The position numbers were made by a program, and so were the translations under genes. From DAOUBA01 sp034432855 (GTDB lineage: Bacteria > Chloroflexota > Anaerolineae > B4-G1): DNA of 14,359 nucleotides. Shown piece after piece: positions 6,755 to 12,474 of the stretch (position 1 is the first letter of the stretch; each line of letters opens with the position of its first letter). The stretch is taken from the NCBI GenBank assembly GCA_034432855.1, contig DAOUBA010000122.1, positions 1-14,359 on the forward strand, in the 5' to 3' direction. The notes below the pieces were generated by a model that made no database searches, had not been told where the DNA came from, and was given only the letters and a program-made list of their open reading frames with translations.

Positions 6755-8041
6755 TCATCCACGCTCTCGCTCCGCCCGATATACTCGGAAGTCCCCCCTC
6801 AATGCACGTGGTATGCGGCCTACGATGTGCGTCCCCTCGCCAGTATGCTCCTCGCGCTCGATCAGCCCGCGCCGATGGAAGAGGTCTACCAGGTCTCCCG
6901 ACCCGTAAGGAATGAGCACGTCAAGCCAGATCATTTGCTCCTCCAACGTCTCTTCGACACGGGCCAACAGCGCCTCCAGCCCTGCTCCGGCGCGAGCCGA
7001 GATCATCACACTATCGGGGAACGCAGCCAGCAACGCAGATGTATCGGCAGAGGACGGCAGACGGTCAATCTTGTTCAGCGCGTTGATAATCGGCGTGCCT
7101 ACGGCGCCAATGTCTTCCAGCGTGGTGTACACCGCCTCTGCCTGGCGCAACACCTGCGGATGAGTGATGTCCAGCACGTGTACCAGAAGATCAGCCTCGG
7201 TCACCTCCTCGAGCGTGGCGCGGAAAGCAGCCACCAATTGAGTGGGCAATTTCTGGATGAACCCGACGGTGTCGGTAAAAAGCGCCACGCCGCCACCGGG
7301 CAGTCGGACGCGGCGCGTGGTCGGATCGAGCGTGGCGAATAACTGATCCGCCACCAGCACCTCGGCGCCGGAAAGGGCGTTGAGTAGTGTAGACTTGCCG
7401 GCGTTGGTATAGCCCACGATGGCGACGGAGTGGACACCAGCCCTGCGCCGTTGTGCACGATAGCGGCTGCGGTGTGCGCGCACTTCTTCGATCTCGCGTT
7501 TGAGTTGCGTGATACGCCGACCGATGACGCGCCGGTCGGTCTCTAACTGCGTCTCGCCCGGGCCGCGCAGGCCCACGCCGCCGGTCGCCCCGCCAGCCCG
7601 CCCGCCGGCCTGACGCGCCAGGTGCGTCCAGGCCCGCGTGAGGCGCGGCAGGCGGTACTCGTACTGCGCCAACTCGACCTGTAAAGCGCCCTCGCGGGTG
7701 TGCGCGTGTTGAGCAAAGATGTCGAGGATCAGCGCCGTGCGGTCGAGCAGTTTCACCCCGTCGCCCAGCACCTCTTCCAGTTCACGCTGGTGGCGCGGCG
7801 ACAGTTCATCATCGAAGACGACCACGTCGGCGGCGATTTCGACTACCCGGCGGGCCACCTCCTCGGCCTTGCCTGGCCCGATGAAAGTCGCAGGATGGAC
7901 ACGCTCGAGCCGCTGCACGGCCTGCCCCACGACAACCATGCCGGCCGTGCGCGCCAACTGCGCCAGTTCCACCAGCGATTCCTCCGCCGGCCAACAGCCG
8001 TCGGCAGAGGAAGCCGCGCGCCCTTTCATTTCAACCCCCAC
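6755..8041 (-). CDS. hflX: GTPase HflX (ribosome-associated); true start probably upstream
   Basis: HflX-family GTPase that binds the large ribosomal subunit and splits stalled ribosomes. Residues counted from GTG 8041: N-terminal HflX domain with VHPATFIGPGK (48-58), VVVFDDELSPRHQRELE (73-89), LLDRTALILDIFAQHAHTREG (98-118); Gly-rich linker with GLRGPGETQLETDRR (157-171). The G domain has G1 GYTNAGKS (210-217), switch I Thr in FATLDPT, G3 DTVGF (257-261) and G4 NKID (323-326). It ends in a C-terminal domain with DLVDLFHRRG. In-frame codons upstream of 8041 read PPQERAFLVGVE, which is the usual first strand of HflX, and the frame is open to the stop at 8143-8141 without ATG, GTG or TTG. See the finding on this start. 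Cotranscribed with a small membrane protein. Confidence 0.92.
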   Translation of the reverse strand: MGVEMKGRAASSADGCWPAEESLVELAQLARTAGMVVVGQAVQRLERVHPATFIGPGKAEEVARRVVEIAADVVVFDDELSPRHQRELEEVLGDGVKLLDRTALILDIFAQHAHTREGALQVELAQYEYRLPRLTRAWTHLARQAGGRAGGATGGVGLRGPGETQLETDRRVIGRRITQLKREIEEVRAHRSRYRAQRRRAGVHSVAIVGYTNAGKSTLLNALSGAEVLVADQLFATLDPTTRRVRLPGGGVALFTDTVGFIQKLPTQLVAAFRATLEEVTEADLLVHVLDITHPQVLRQAEAVYTTLEDIGAVGTPIINALNKIDRLPSSADTSALLAAFPDSVMISARAGAGLEALLARVEETLEEQMIWLDVLIPYGSGDLVDLFHRRGLIEREEHTGEGTHIVGRIPRALRGDFRVYRAERERG

Positions 8042-8099
8042 GAGAAACGCGCGCTCTTGTGGGGGGGCAGTCGGTTCTGGTATCCTCGCGATAGCCGTT

Positions 8100-8105
8100 C
8101 TCCTT
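8100..8105 (-). promoter_or_regulatory. hflX: Ribosome binding site upstream of the hflX N-terminal extension
   Basis: AAGGAG (8105-8100 on the minus strand) stands 7 nt before an ATC codon (8092-8090) that is in frame with hflX. It is 58 nt from the first canonical start codon (GTG 8041), too far to serve it. This points to translation beginning near 8092 rather than at 8041 or 8029. Confidence 0.5.
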
Positions 8106-8178
8106 ATCAGAATCCAAAGAAATGGATCAATGCCGTATCTTCACTCCTCGTAGGACAAAACGACGTCTTGCCCCACGT

Positions 8179-8208
8179 AGTATACCACAGGAAGAGCGGA
8201 CACACACA
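8179..8208 (-). promoter_or_regulatory. Predicted extended -10 promoter of hflX
   Basis: Minus-strand TGGTATACT gives an extended -10 (TATACT at 8184-8179). A weak -35-like TTGTGT lies 19 nt upstream (8208-8203). Start of transcription would be near 8172, about 80 nt before the suspected hflX start. The adjacent MITE-like element begins 10 nt further upstream (8218), so it lies just outside this promoter. Confidence 0.45.
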
Positions 8209-8339
8209 ATGGCTGCCGGGCGCATGTTGTAAATCTTGGGGGGCGAACGTTGATTGAGCGCCGCCGTGTGCTCAAAGCACACGGCTGAGCCAAACGAAAG
8301 CCCTTCCCCCCCCAAGTGCTACATGCGCCCATGGCTGCC
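8209..8339. mobile_element. MITE-like element with terminal inverted repeats and 9-bp target duplication
   Basis: A 113-bp element (8218-8330) has perfect 10-bp ends GGGCGCATGT (8218-8227) and ACATGCGCCC (8321-8330). A second inward pair follows: CTTGGGGGG (8235-8243) / CCCCCCAAG (8308-8316). The centre is a perfect 10-bp hairpin GCCGTGTGCT (8263-8272) / AGCACACGGC (8276-8285). The element is flanked by identical 9-bp direct repeats ATGGCTGCC at 8209-8217 and 8331-8339, as expected for a target-site duplication. It carries no believable gene. It sits directly beyond the stop codon of the dehydrogenase (8340-8342) and upstream of hflX. As RNA it would form a long stem and may act as a terminator for the dehydrogenase transcript. 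Parent transposase family not identified. Confidence 0.72.
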
Positions 8340-9554
8340 CTATCCGAAGACGAAGGCCGCCTTGACCAACCGGTGGCGGGACTTTTGGGTCGCCGCCGCT
8401 AACGCCTTGCGGTATTCTGACAACGGGAAGCGATGGGTCAACAGCGGTGACAGGTCCACCTTGCCTGCGGCCATCAATTCCAGCGCCAGTTCAAAGGTAC
8501 GCACGCGCCGCGCAGCCCAGGTCTCGAAGCCGTAGGCGTAACTGCCCAGAACGGCGATCTCCTTGAGCCAGATCGAAGTCCAATCTATCCCCCTGGGAAT
8601 CGCCGCCAGTCCTACCAGCACCATGGCACCTCCCTCGCGGGTGAAACGAACGGCCGTATCCAGGCTGGCATCGCTGCCGACGCATTCATAGATCGCCTCC
8701 GCACCGCCGGAGACGAATGGTTTCCCCAACATGGGGCGATGGAGATGGGCAGGGAGCGCCTCGGCTAACCCCGCCTCATCGCCAGGACGGATGATCTCGT
8801 CGGCACCATAGTGGCGGGCCAACTCGACCTGAAATGGATGACGCGCCACGACGAGGATGCGATTCGAATAGCCCAACGCGCGCAGCGCCGCAACGATACA
8901 GAGGCCGATCACACCGGCCCCCAGGACCAGCACCGCGCCGCTCTCCGGCGGGGGGCAGCGCAGGACCGCGTGCAGCGCCGTGGCGAACGGATCGGTCAGC
9001 GCCGCGTCCTCGTCGCTGACACTTTGGGGAACACGCACCGGTTGGCTTTGATGGGCGACGAATGAAGGGCTCCAACTCCCTCCGGTCGTCGCGCAGTAAC
9101 CGATCATTGTGCCGGCGGCGATGGTCCCCTCTGTACGTCGCTCGCAGACGCCATAGTCGCCGCGCGCGCAAGGCGCGCACAGATCGGTGAAGCCGCGGGC
9201 CACACAGCCCAGCAGCGGGTCCACGACCACCCTCTCTCCCACGACGAATCCCTGCACCGCCGGCCCCACTTCGGCGATGGTGCCCACGTTTTCGTGGCCC
9301 AACGTGAAGGGGAAGGAGGTGTACGCAGAAACAGAGGGGCTATCGTGCAGAGTGATGGCATTCAAGTCGCTACCGCAGATGCCGCCGTAGCGCGTGCGCA
9401 CGCGCACCCAATCGGGACCAGGGAGTGCAGGCTCGGCAACCTCACGGTAGCGCAGGCAGCCCAGGCCGCTCCAGTACACGCCCGGAAAGAAGCGCCCCAG
9501 CGCTTTGGCCAGGATGTAACGAGGGATGCTGTCGTCGAATTGCAGGGCTCGCAT
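8340..9554 (-). CDS. Zinc-dependent alcohol dehydrogenase (MDR superfamily)
   Basis: A 404-residue medium-chain dehydrogenase/reductase. The catalytic zinc site shows GGICGSD (Cys60) and GHEN (His87, Glu88). A cysteine cluster (117, 126, 129, 137) fits a structural zinc site, though its spacing differs from the classical CxxCxxC form. DPFATALHAV (188-197) takes the place of the usual EP-x-ACALHAV. The Rossmann motif is VLGAGVIGL (210-218). It should oxidise an alcohol or reduce an aldehyde or ketone with NAD(P); the substrate cannot be read from sequence. An extra 20-25 residues at the N-terminus (SIPRYILAKALGRFFPG) occur before the GroES-like fold. Start ATG 9554 has AGGAG 7 nt upstream. The gene is alone between the MITE-like element and a repeat-bearing spacer. 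Confidence 0.9.
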   Translation of the reverse strand: MRALQFDDSIPRYILAKALGRFFPGVYWSGLGCLRYREVAEPALPGPDWVRVRTRYGGICGSDLNAITLHDSPSVSAYTSFPFTLGHENVGTIAEVGPAVQGFVVGERVVVDPLLGCVARGFTDLCAPCARGDYGVCERRTEGTIAAGTMIGYCATTGGSWSPSFVAHQSQPVRVPQSVSDEDAALTDPFATALHAVLRCPPPESGAVLVLGAGVIGLCIVAALRALGYSNRILVVARHPFQVELARHYGADEIIRPGDEAGLAEALPAHLHRPMLGKPFVSGGAEAIYECVGSDASLDTAVRFTREGGAMVLVGLAAIPRGIDWTSIWLKEIAVLGSYAYGFETWAARRVRTFELALELMAAGKVDLSPLLTHRFPLSEYRKALAAATQKSRHRLVKAAFVFG

Positions 9555-9600
9555 TGTGGATCTCCTGAAAGTTTTCTGGTACTACTCGGGCCGACTGTTC

Positions 9601-9742
9601 TTTTACCACAAAGGACACGAAGAGCACAAAGGCTGGACACAATGGATAAGCGCAGGGCTACCCCGACCGGAAAGAGTAGCCAGGTGGACGGTCGAGACAC
9701 CTGCCGCATCTGTGATCTTTGAATTCCTTCGTGTACTTGGTG
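9601..9742. repeat. Dispersed intergenic repeat units (CACAAAGG/ACACGAAG type) as an inverted pair
   Basis: In the 214-nt spacer, CACAAAGG occurs at 9607-9614 and again at 9625-9632, with ACACGAAGAG between. A diverged copy, CACCAAGTACACGAAGG, is on the minus strand at 9742-9726 and matches 14 of 17 positions of 9607-9623. The two copies therefore face each other about 100 nt apart. Sequences of this CACAAAGGACACGAAG type are common non-coding repeats in many environmental bacteria (from memory). No gene is seen in this spacer. Confidence 0.55.
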
Positions 9743-9768
9743 AAAGAGACCATTGGTTGAGACATTTC

Positions 9769-10920
9769 CTACGGGTAATATGCCGCCTCCCAACGGTCGA
9801 GTTGGTTCGCCGTGGCGCTCGCCAATCGCCAGCCGTTGGGATCGCGCACGACCGTCCATTGCACATCCCAGAGCGTGGCGATGACGCGGCCATCCACGTT
9901 ATCGTAGGCGCGCACCTGGGCAGTGACACGGGCCGTGTCGCCGTCGCGGGCGATCTCGTGCACCAAGCCGACCTCGGCCCCAACGGTGGTGACGTAGCCG
10001 ACCGCCCACGCCTCATAGGGCTGCACCGCCCGCGTTGTCTCGCTCAGCAAGCCGTAGGCACCGGGAACGTCGTGATCGCCAATCGCCAGGTAGAACGAGA
10101 TGACCGCGTGCTCCGGCGTGTCGCTGCGATAGGCATGCGGGCGGTCGAGGTAGAACCAGGTGTAGCGTTCCCAGGTCCAGCCATAGTTAGCGCCATCCCA
10201 GGTGTGGATCGCCTCCCACGCCAGGCCATCCCAGGAATCTACATGGTAGCGCACAGCGACTTCGTCGGCCAGGTCGCCGTCGCGGTTCTCCAGCCAGATG
10301 CCGGCCTCTCCCTCGAAGGAGGCCAGCAGCGCATAGGTCGTGCCATCCCAGACAAAGATATGCAGCAGCGTCGTGCTGGTTTCGGCGTGGCCCCAGACCA
10401 GGACTTCGGCGCGTCCGTCGGCGTTGATGTCGCGCACATCCAGTTCGCAGGTGGGATAGCGGCCCAGGCCGTGCTTCGATCCCTCCAACGGTTGCAGATT
10501 ATACCAGGCCTCGCCGTCCAGGACAAAGGCCATCAATTGCGGTGGCTCTCCTGGTTGGTGGTACATCCCCACCCACTCCGGGGTCTCGTCGCCGTCGGCA
10601 TCTTCCCAACGCAGGCATAGGGGCTGGATGTTTCTCGCCTGCAATTGCGCGTTCCCTCTCGCGATCACGCGTGCCACATCGGTTGGGCTGATCGTCGGGG
10701 CAGGGGTAGGAAGTAAGGGAGTAGGGATTAAGGGAGTAGGCGTCGAGGTGGGCACAGGCGATGGCGTCGAGGTCGGAACGGACAGCGGCGTAAGGGTGGG
10801 AACGAGGGTAGGGACAGGAGCGCAAGAGGCAAGAAGCAGGAAGCAAGAAGCAAGAAGCAGGAGGCAAGAGGCAAGAGGCAAGAGGCAGGAGGCAAGAGGC
10901 AGGAGGCAAGTTCTCCTCAT
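9769..10920 (-). CDS. Lipoprotein with Thr/Pro linker, DxDxDG repeats and NTF2-like tail
   Basis: A 383-residue predicted lipoprotein from ATG 10920 (GGAAGG 8 nt upstream). The signal peptide (1-32) repeats LLPLASC/LLLLASC four times and any of the Cys could close a lipobox; the last, Cys33 in LLASC, is followed by the mature sequence. A Pro/Thr/Ser linker (34-79) follows, as in surface proteins. Three calcium-loop-like segments, DADGDETPEW (107-116), DINADGRAEV (164-173) and NRDGDLADEV (212-221), recall FG-GAP/VCBS propeller blades. The end (about 269-369, ISFYLAIGDHDVPGAYGLLS ... GWRLAS) fits an NTF2-like or DUF4878-type fold. Function unknown; predicted to be anchored outside the membrane. 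It follows the MuiA-like gene by 13 nt and probably shares its promoter. Confidence 0.83.
   Translation of the reverse strand: MRRTCLLPLASCLLPLASCLLLLASCFLLLASCAPVPTLVPTLTPLSVPTSTPSPVPTSTPTPLIPTPLLPTPAPTISPTDVARVIARGNAQLQARNIQPLCLRWEDADGDETPEWVGMYHQPGEPPQLMAFVLDGEAWYNLQPLEGSKHGLGRYPTCELDVRDINADGRAEVLVWGHAETSTTLLHIFVWDGTTYALLASFEGEAGIWLENRDGDLADEVAVRYHVDSWDGLAWEAIHTWDGANYGWTWERYTWFYLDRPHAYRSDTPEHAVISFYLAIGDHDVPGAYGLLSETTRAVQPYEAWAVGYVTTVGAEVGLVHEIARDGDTARVTAQVRAYDNVDGRVIATLWDVQWTVVRDPNGWRLASATANQLDRWEAAYYP
10822..10910 (-). repeat. Heptamer tandem repeat GCARGAR (12.7 copies) inside a signal peptide
   Basis: Read on the plus strand, twelve complete heptamers matching GCARGAR run without a break from 10822, then GCAAG to 10910. 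Variants are GCAAGAG, GCAGGAG, GCAAGAA and GCAGGAA. On the coding (minus) strand three heptamers make 21 nt, i.e. a seven-residue unit L-L-x-L-A-S-C, which forms the hydrophobic core and lipoboxes of the lipoprotein. Loss or gain of one unit would shift the frame; three would keep it. Confidence 0.9.
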
Positions 10921-10933
10921 CTCCCCATCCTTC

Positions 10934-12067
10934 CTATGGCAACCCCACCAGTTCCATCTCGCGCGGATGCTCGATGGAGAAATCGAAGCGCACGGTACGT
11001 TTCTCACCCGGCTTGAGGACGAGTTCCCAGTCCAGTAGATTCAGTTCCGTCTGGGCAGAGAGCCTGGGGTCGGCGGATTCCAGCCGCACCTTGATCGCTT
11101 CGTGGCGCGACACGGGGATCTGATCGTGGAGCGTGATGTGCGCCTCGACCGCCAGGTGGTTCTCCAGCGTGATCTCGTAGCCGTACTGCAGCCGCCGCCG
11201 GTCACCGATGAGTTTCCTGTCCACTTCGCGGCGCTTCAATTCGCGCTCGATCTTGATGTGGTCGTCCACGCCCAGGTAGAGTTCGATTTCGCCCTGCGGG
11301 GGAATCAGTTCGAGTTTCGTCGCGCCGATGAACTCGTCGCCGGTGAAGAGGTTGGCCGGGCCGGGCAAGAGAGCATAAGGGCTTATGGGCTTTTCACCGC
11401 CCTCCAGGAGCCGCAGGTCATATAGGGGCTTCCAACCTGCATCGGAGACGACGTAGGTTAGTTCGACAGTGAGATCGCCGGCCTGCGTCACTTCGACCTC
11501 GACGACGGCGGTGTAGCGTTCGCGTCCCCTGGCCGCACGCAGTTGGTCGAGTTCTTTCTGCGCTTTCTGCAGGCGACGTTCCAGATCGCGCCGCTGCACG
11601 GCAAGGCCCAGGAGTACCTTATTGAGCGCCTCGGCGCGGCTGCGCACGCTATCCAGGAGCGCCATCTGCGCTTCGGGGGTCGTCCTGCCGTAGGCCAGCC
11701 CGCGCGCAAACGCTCTGGTCTGGGCAGCGAGGTCAATGACGGCAGTCTGTTCCCCCTTGAGGAGTTCGACTTGCGCGTCGAGGGCGCGTATCTCGTCGCT
11801 CAGCGCCTCGACCTGCTGTTCCAATTCGCGCACGCGCTCGGCGGGGGTCTCGGTGTAGAAGCGGCGCTGCACGTCTACGCCAAGCAGGCGGGCGCGGGCT
11901 GTCCCTCTAGCCGCAGCCCGCACCGAGGCCCGGTCAAGGTTCCGGGGCAGTTCGGCGATTTCGATCCGGTGGCTACCCGGCTCCAGTTTCAGCGTGCCGC
12001 TCCGGCTCACCCGCGCGCGGTCGGGGTAGACGGCGACGGCGGTGATGGTGGTTTGGAATTCGGCCAT
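10934..12067 (-). CDS. MuiA-like protein (DUF4140/DUF4139) with apparent internal deletion
   Basis: A 377-residue protein of the 'mucoidy inhibitor MuiA' family. The N-terminal DUF4140 opens with ITAVAVYPDRARVSRSGTLKLEPG (about 8-31), followed by a long coiled coil (about 75-180) and a DUF4139 part with TYVVSDAGWKPLYDLRL (204-220) and LLPGPANLFTGDEFIG (233-248), YLGVDD, and a C-terminus with GEKRTVRFDFSIEHP. Family members are usually 500 or more residues: between YDLRL and LPGPANLF they carry roughly 100 or more residues that are missing here, in frame. Start ATG 12067 has GGGGGA 8 nt upstream; the longer frame to 12118 has no support. Function is unknown in the family beyond an old Rhizobium phenotype name. 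First gene of an operon with the lipoprotein. Confidence 0.85.
   Translation of the reverse strand: MAEFQTTITAVAVYPDRARVSRSGTLKLEPGSHRIEIAELPRNLDRASVRAAARGTARARLLGVDVQRRFYTETPAERVRELEQQVEALSDEIRALDAQVELLKGEQTAVIDLAAQTRAFARGLAYGRTTPEAQMALLDSVRSRAEALNKVLLGLAVQRRDLERRLQKAQKELDQLRAARGRERYTAVVEVEVTQAGDLTVELTYVVSDAGWKPLYDLRLLEGGEKPISPYALLPGPANLFTGDEFIGATKLELIPPQGEIELYLGVDDHIKIERELKRREVDRKLIGDRRRLQYGYEITLENHLAVEAHITLHDQIPVSRHEAIKVRLESADPRLSAQTELNLLDWELVLKPGEKRTVRFDFSIEHPREMELVGLP
11374..11392 (-). repeat. Short AAGCCC(A/T)T repeat at the MuiA-like deletion junction
   Basis: On the coding strand AAGCCCAT is followed directly by AAGCCCTT, and CATAAG-GG-CTTATG forms a 6-bp palindrome on the plus strand (11374-11387). 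It encodes KPISPY, a segment without resemblance to the family, exactly where the DUF4139 middle part is missing. Confidence 0.6.
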
Positions 12068-12212
12068 CTGTACGTTCCCCCACATCTGGGCTGTGCTCAA
12101 ACATCGTGTTCTTCCCATATCCCATATCTTGTTCAGCGATGTGACGGCTGATCAGAACATTGCGGATACGCTGTTGAGTATCCCCATCCGAAGAATCGCG
12201 CCCTAACTGAGG

Positions 12213-12241
12213 ATTATACGCCCTTTGACAGAAGGAGGCAA
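12213..12241 (-). promoter_or_regulatory. Sigma70-type promoter of the MuiA-like/lipoprotein operon
   Basis: On the minus strand TTGCCT (12241-12236) is followed after 17 nt by a perfect TATAAT (12218-12213). Transcription should begin near 12206, giving a leader of about 140 nt before ATG 12067. The leader contains an inverted repeat GGATAC/GTATCC (12164-12169 and 12178-12183) that could be an operator or a small hairpin. Confidence 0.62.
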
Positions 12242-12458
12242 CCCCACCTTATCCCCAGTTCCTTCCCCCACGCCATCACCCGGAACACCCACGACTTGAG
12301 CAGCCGGTTGAGTCGTACCGCAGCCTTCTCCTCCTCCGGCGCGTAGGCCGGAGCGCCCAGGATGAGATACAACGCACGGCGCACCTCATGCGGGATGATA
12401 TCTACGCCAGCACTGCTCCCGCCGGCCCTGCGCCTACCACGATTGCATCATAGATCAC
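12214..12458 (-). pseudogene. Broken remnant of a flavin-dependent oxidoreductase and an adjoining C-terminal fragment
   Basis: The 355-nt stretch 12119-12474 has no intact gene but two protein-like pieces. From GTG 12458 eighteen codons read VIYDAIVVGAGPAGAVLA and hit TAG (12404-12402): this is the start of an FAD-binding Rossmann fold (GxGxxG) as in geranylgeranyl-reductase-type flavoproteins. In a shifted frame from 12402 to TAA 12216-12214 the sequence reads DIIPHEVRRALYLILG, then APEEEKAAVRLNRLLKSWVF and RVMAWGKELG, which looks like a genuine C-terminal helical segment of an unidentified protein. The simplest reading is one gene with a large internal deletion plus frameshift, but the second piece may be unrelated. 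Its stop codon overlaps the -10 box of the MuiA-like promoter. Confidence 0.6.
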
Positions 12459-12474
12459 AGGCACCGCCTGCCCC

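Noticed and set aside
8127..8332. Short minus-strand frames across the MITE-like element
   Set aside because: They are translations of the inverted repeat and its flank, with no ribosome site or family match.
9526..10620. Long plus-strand open frame of 364 codons
   Set aside because: It is antisense to the lipoprotein gene and the dehydrogenase 5' end, with composition of a GC-rich shadow and no recognisable domain.
10822..10910. Possible CRISPR array
   Set aside because: Seven-nt units without spacers are a simple tandem repeat, not repeat-spacer units.
12241..12402. A functional small gene in the second remnant piece
   Set aside because: No start codon with a ribosome site heads the frame, and it begins where the flavoprotein start is interrupted.
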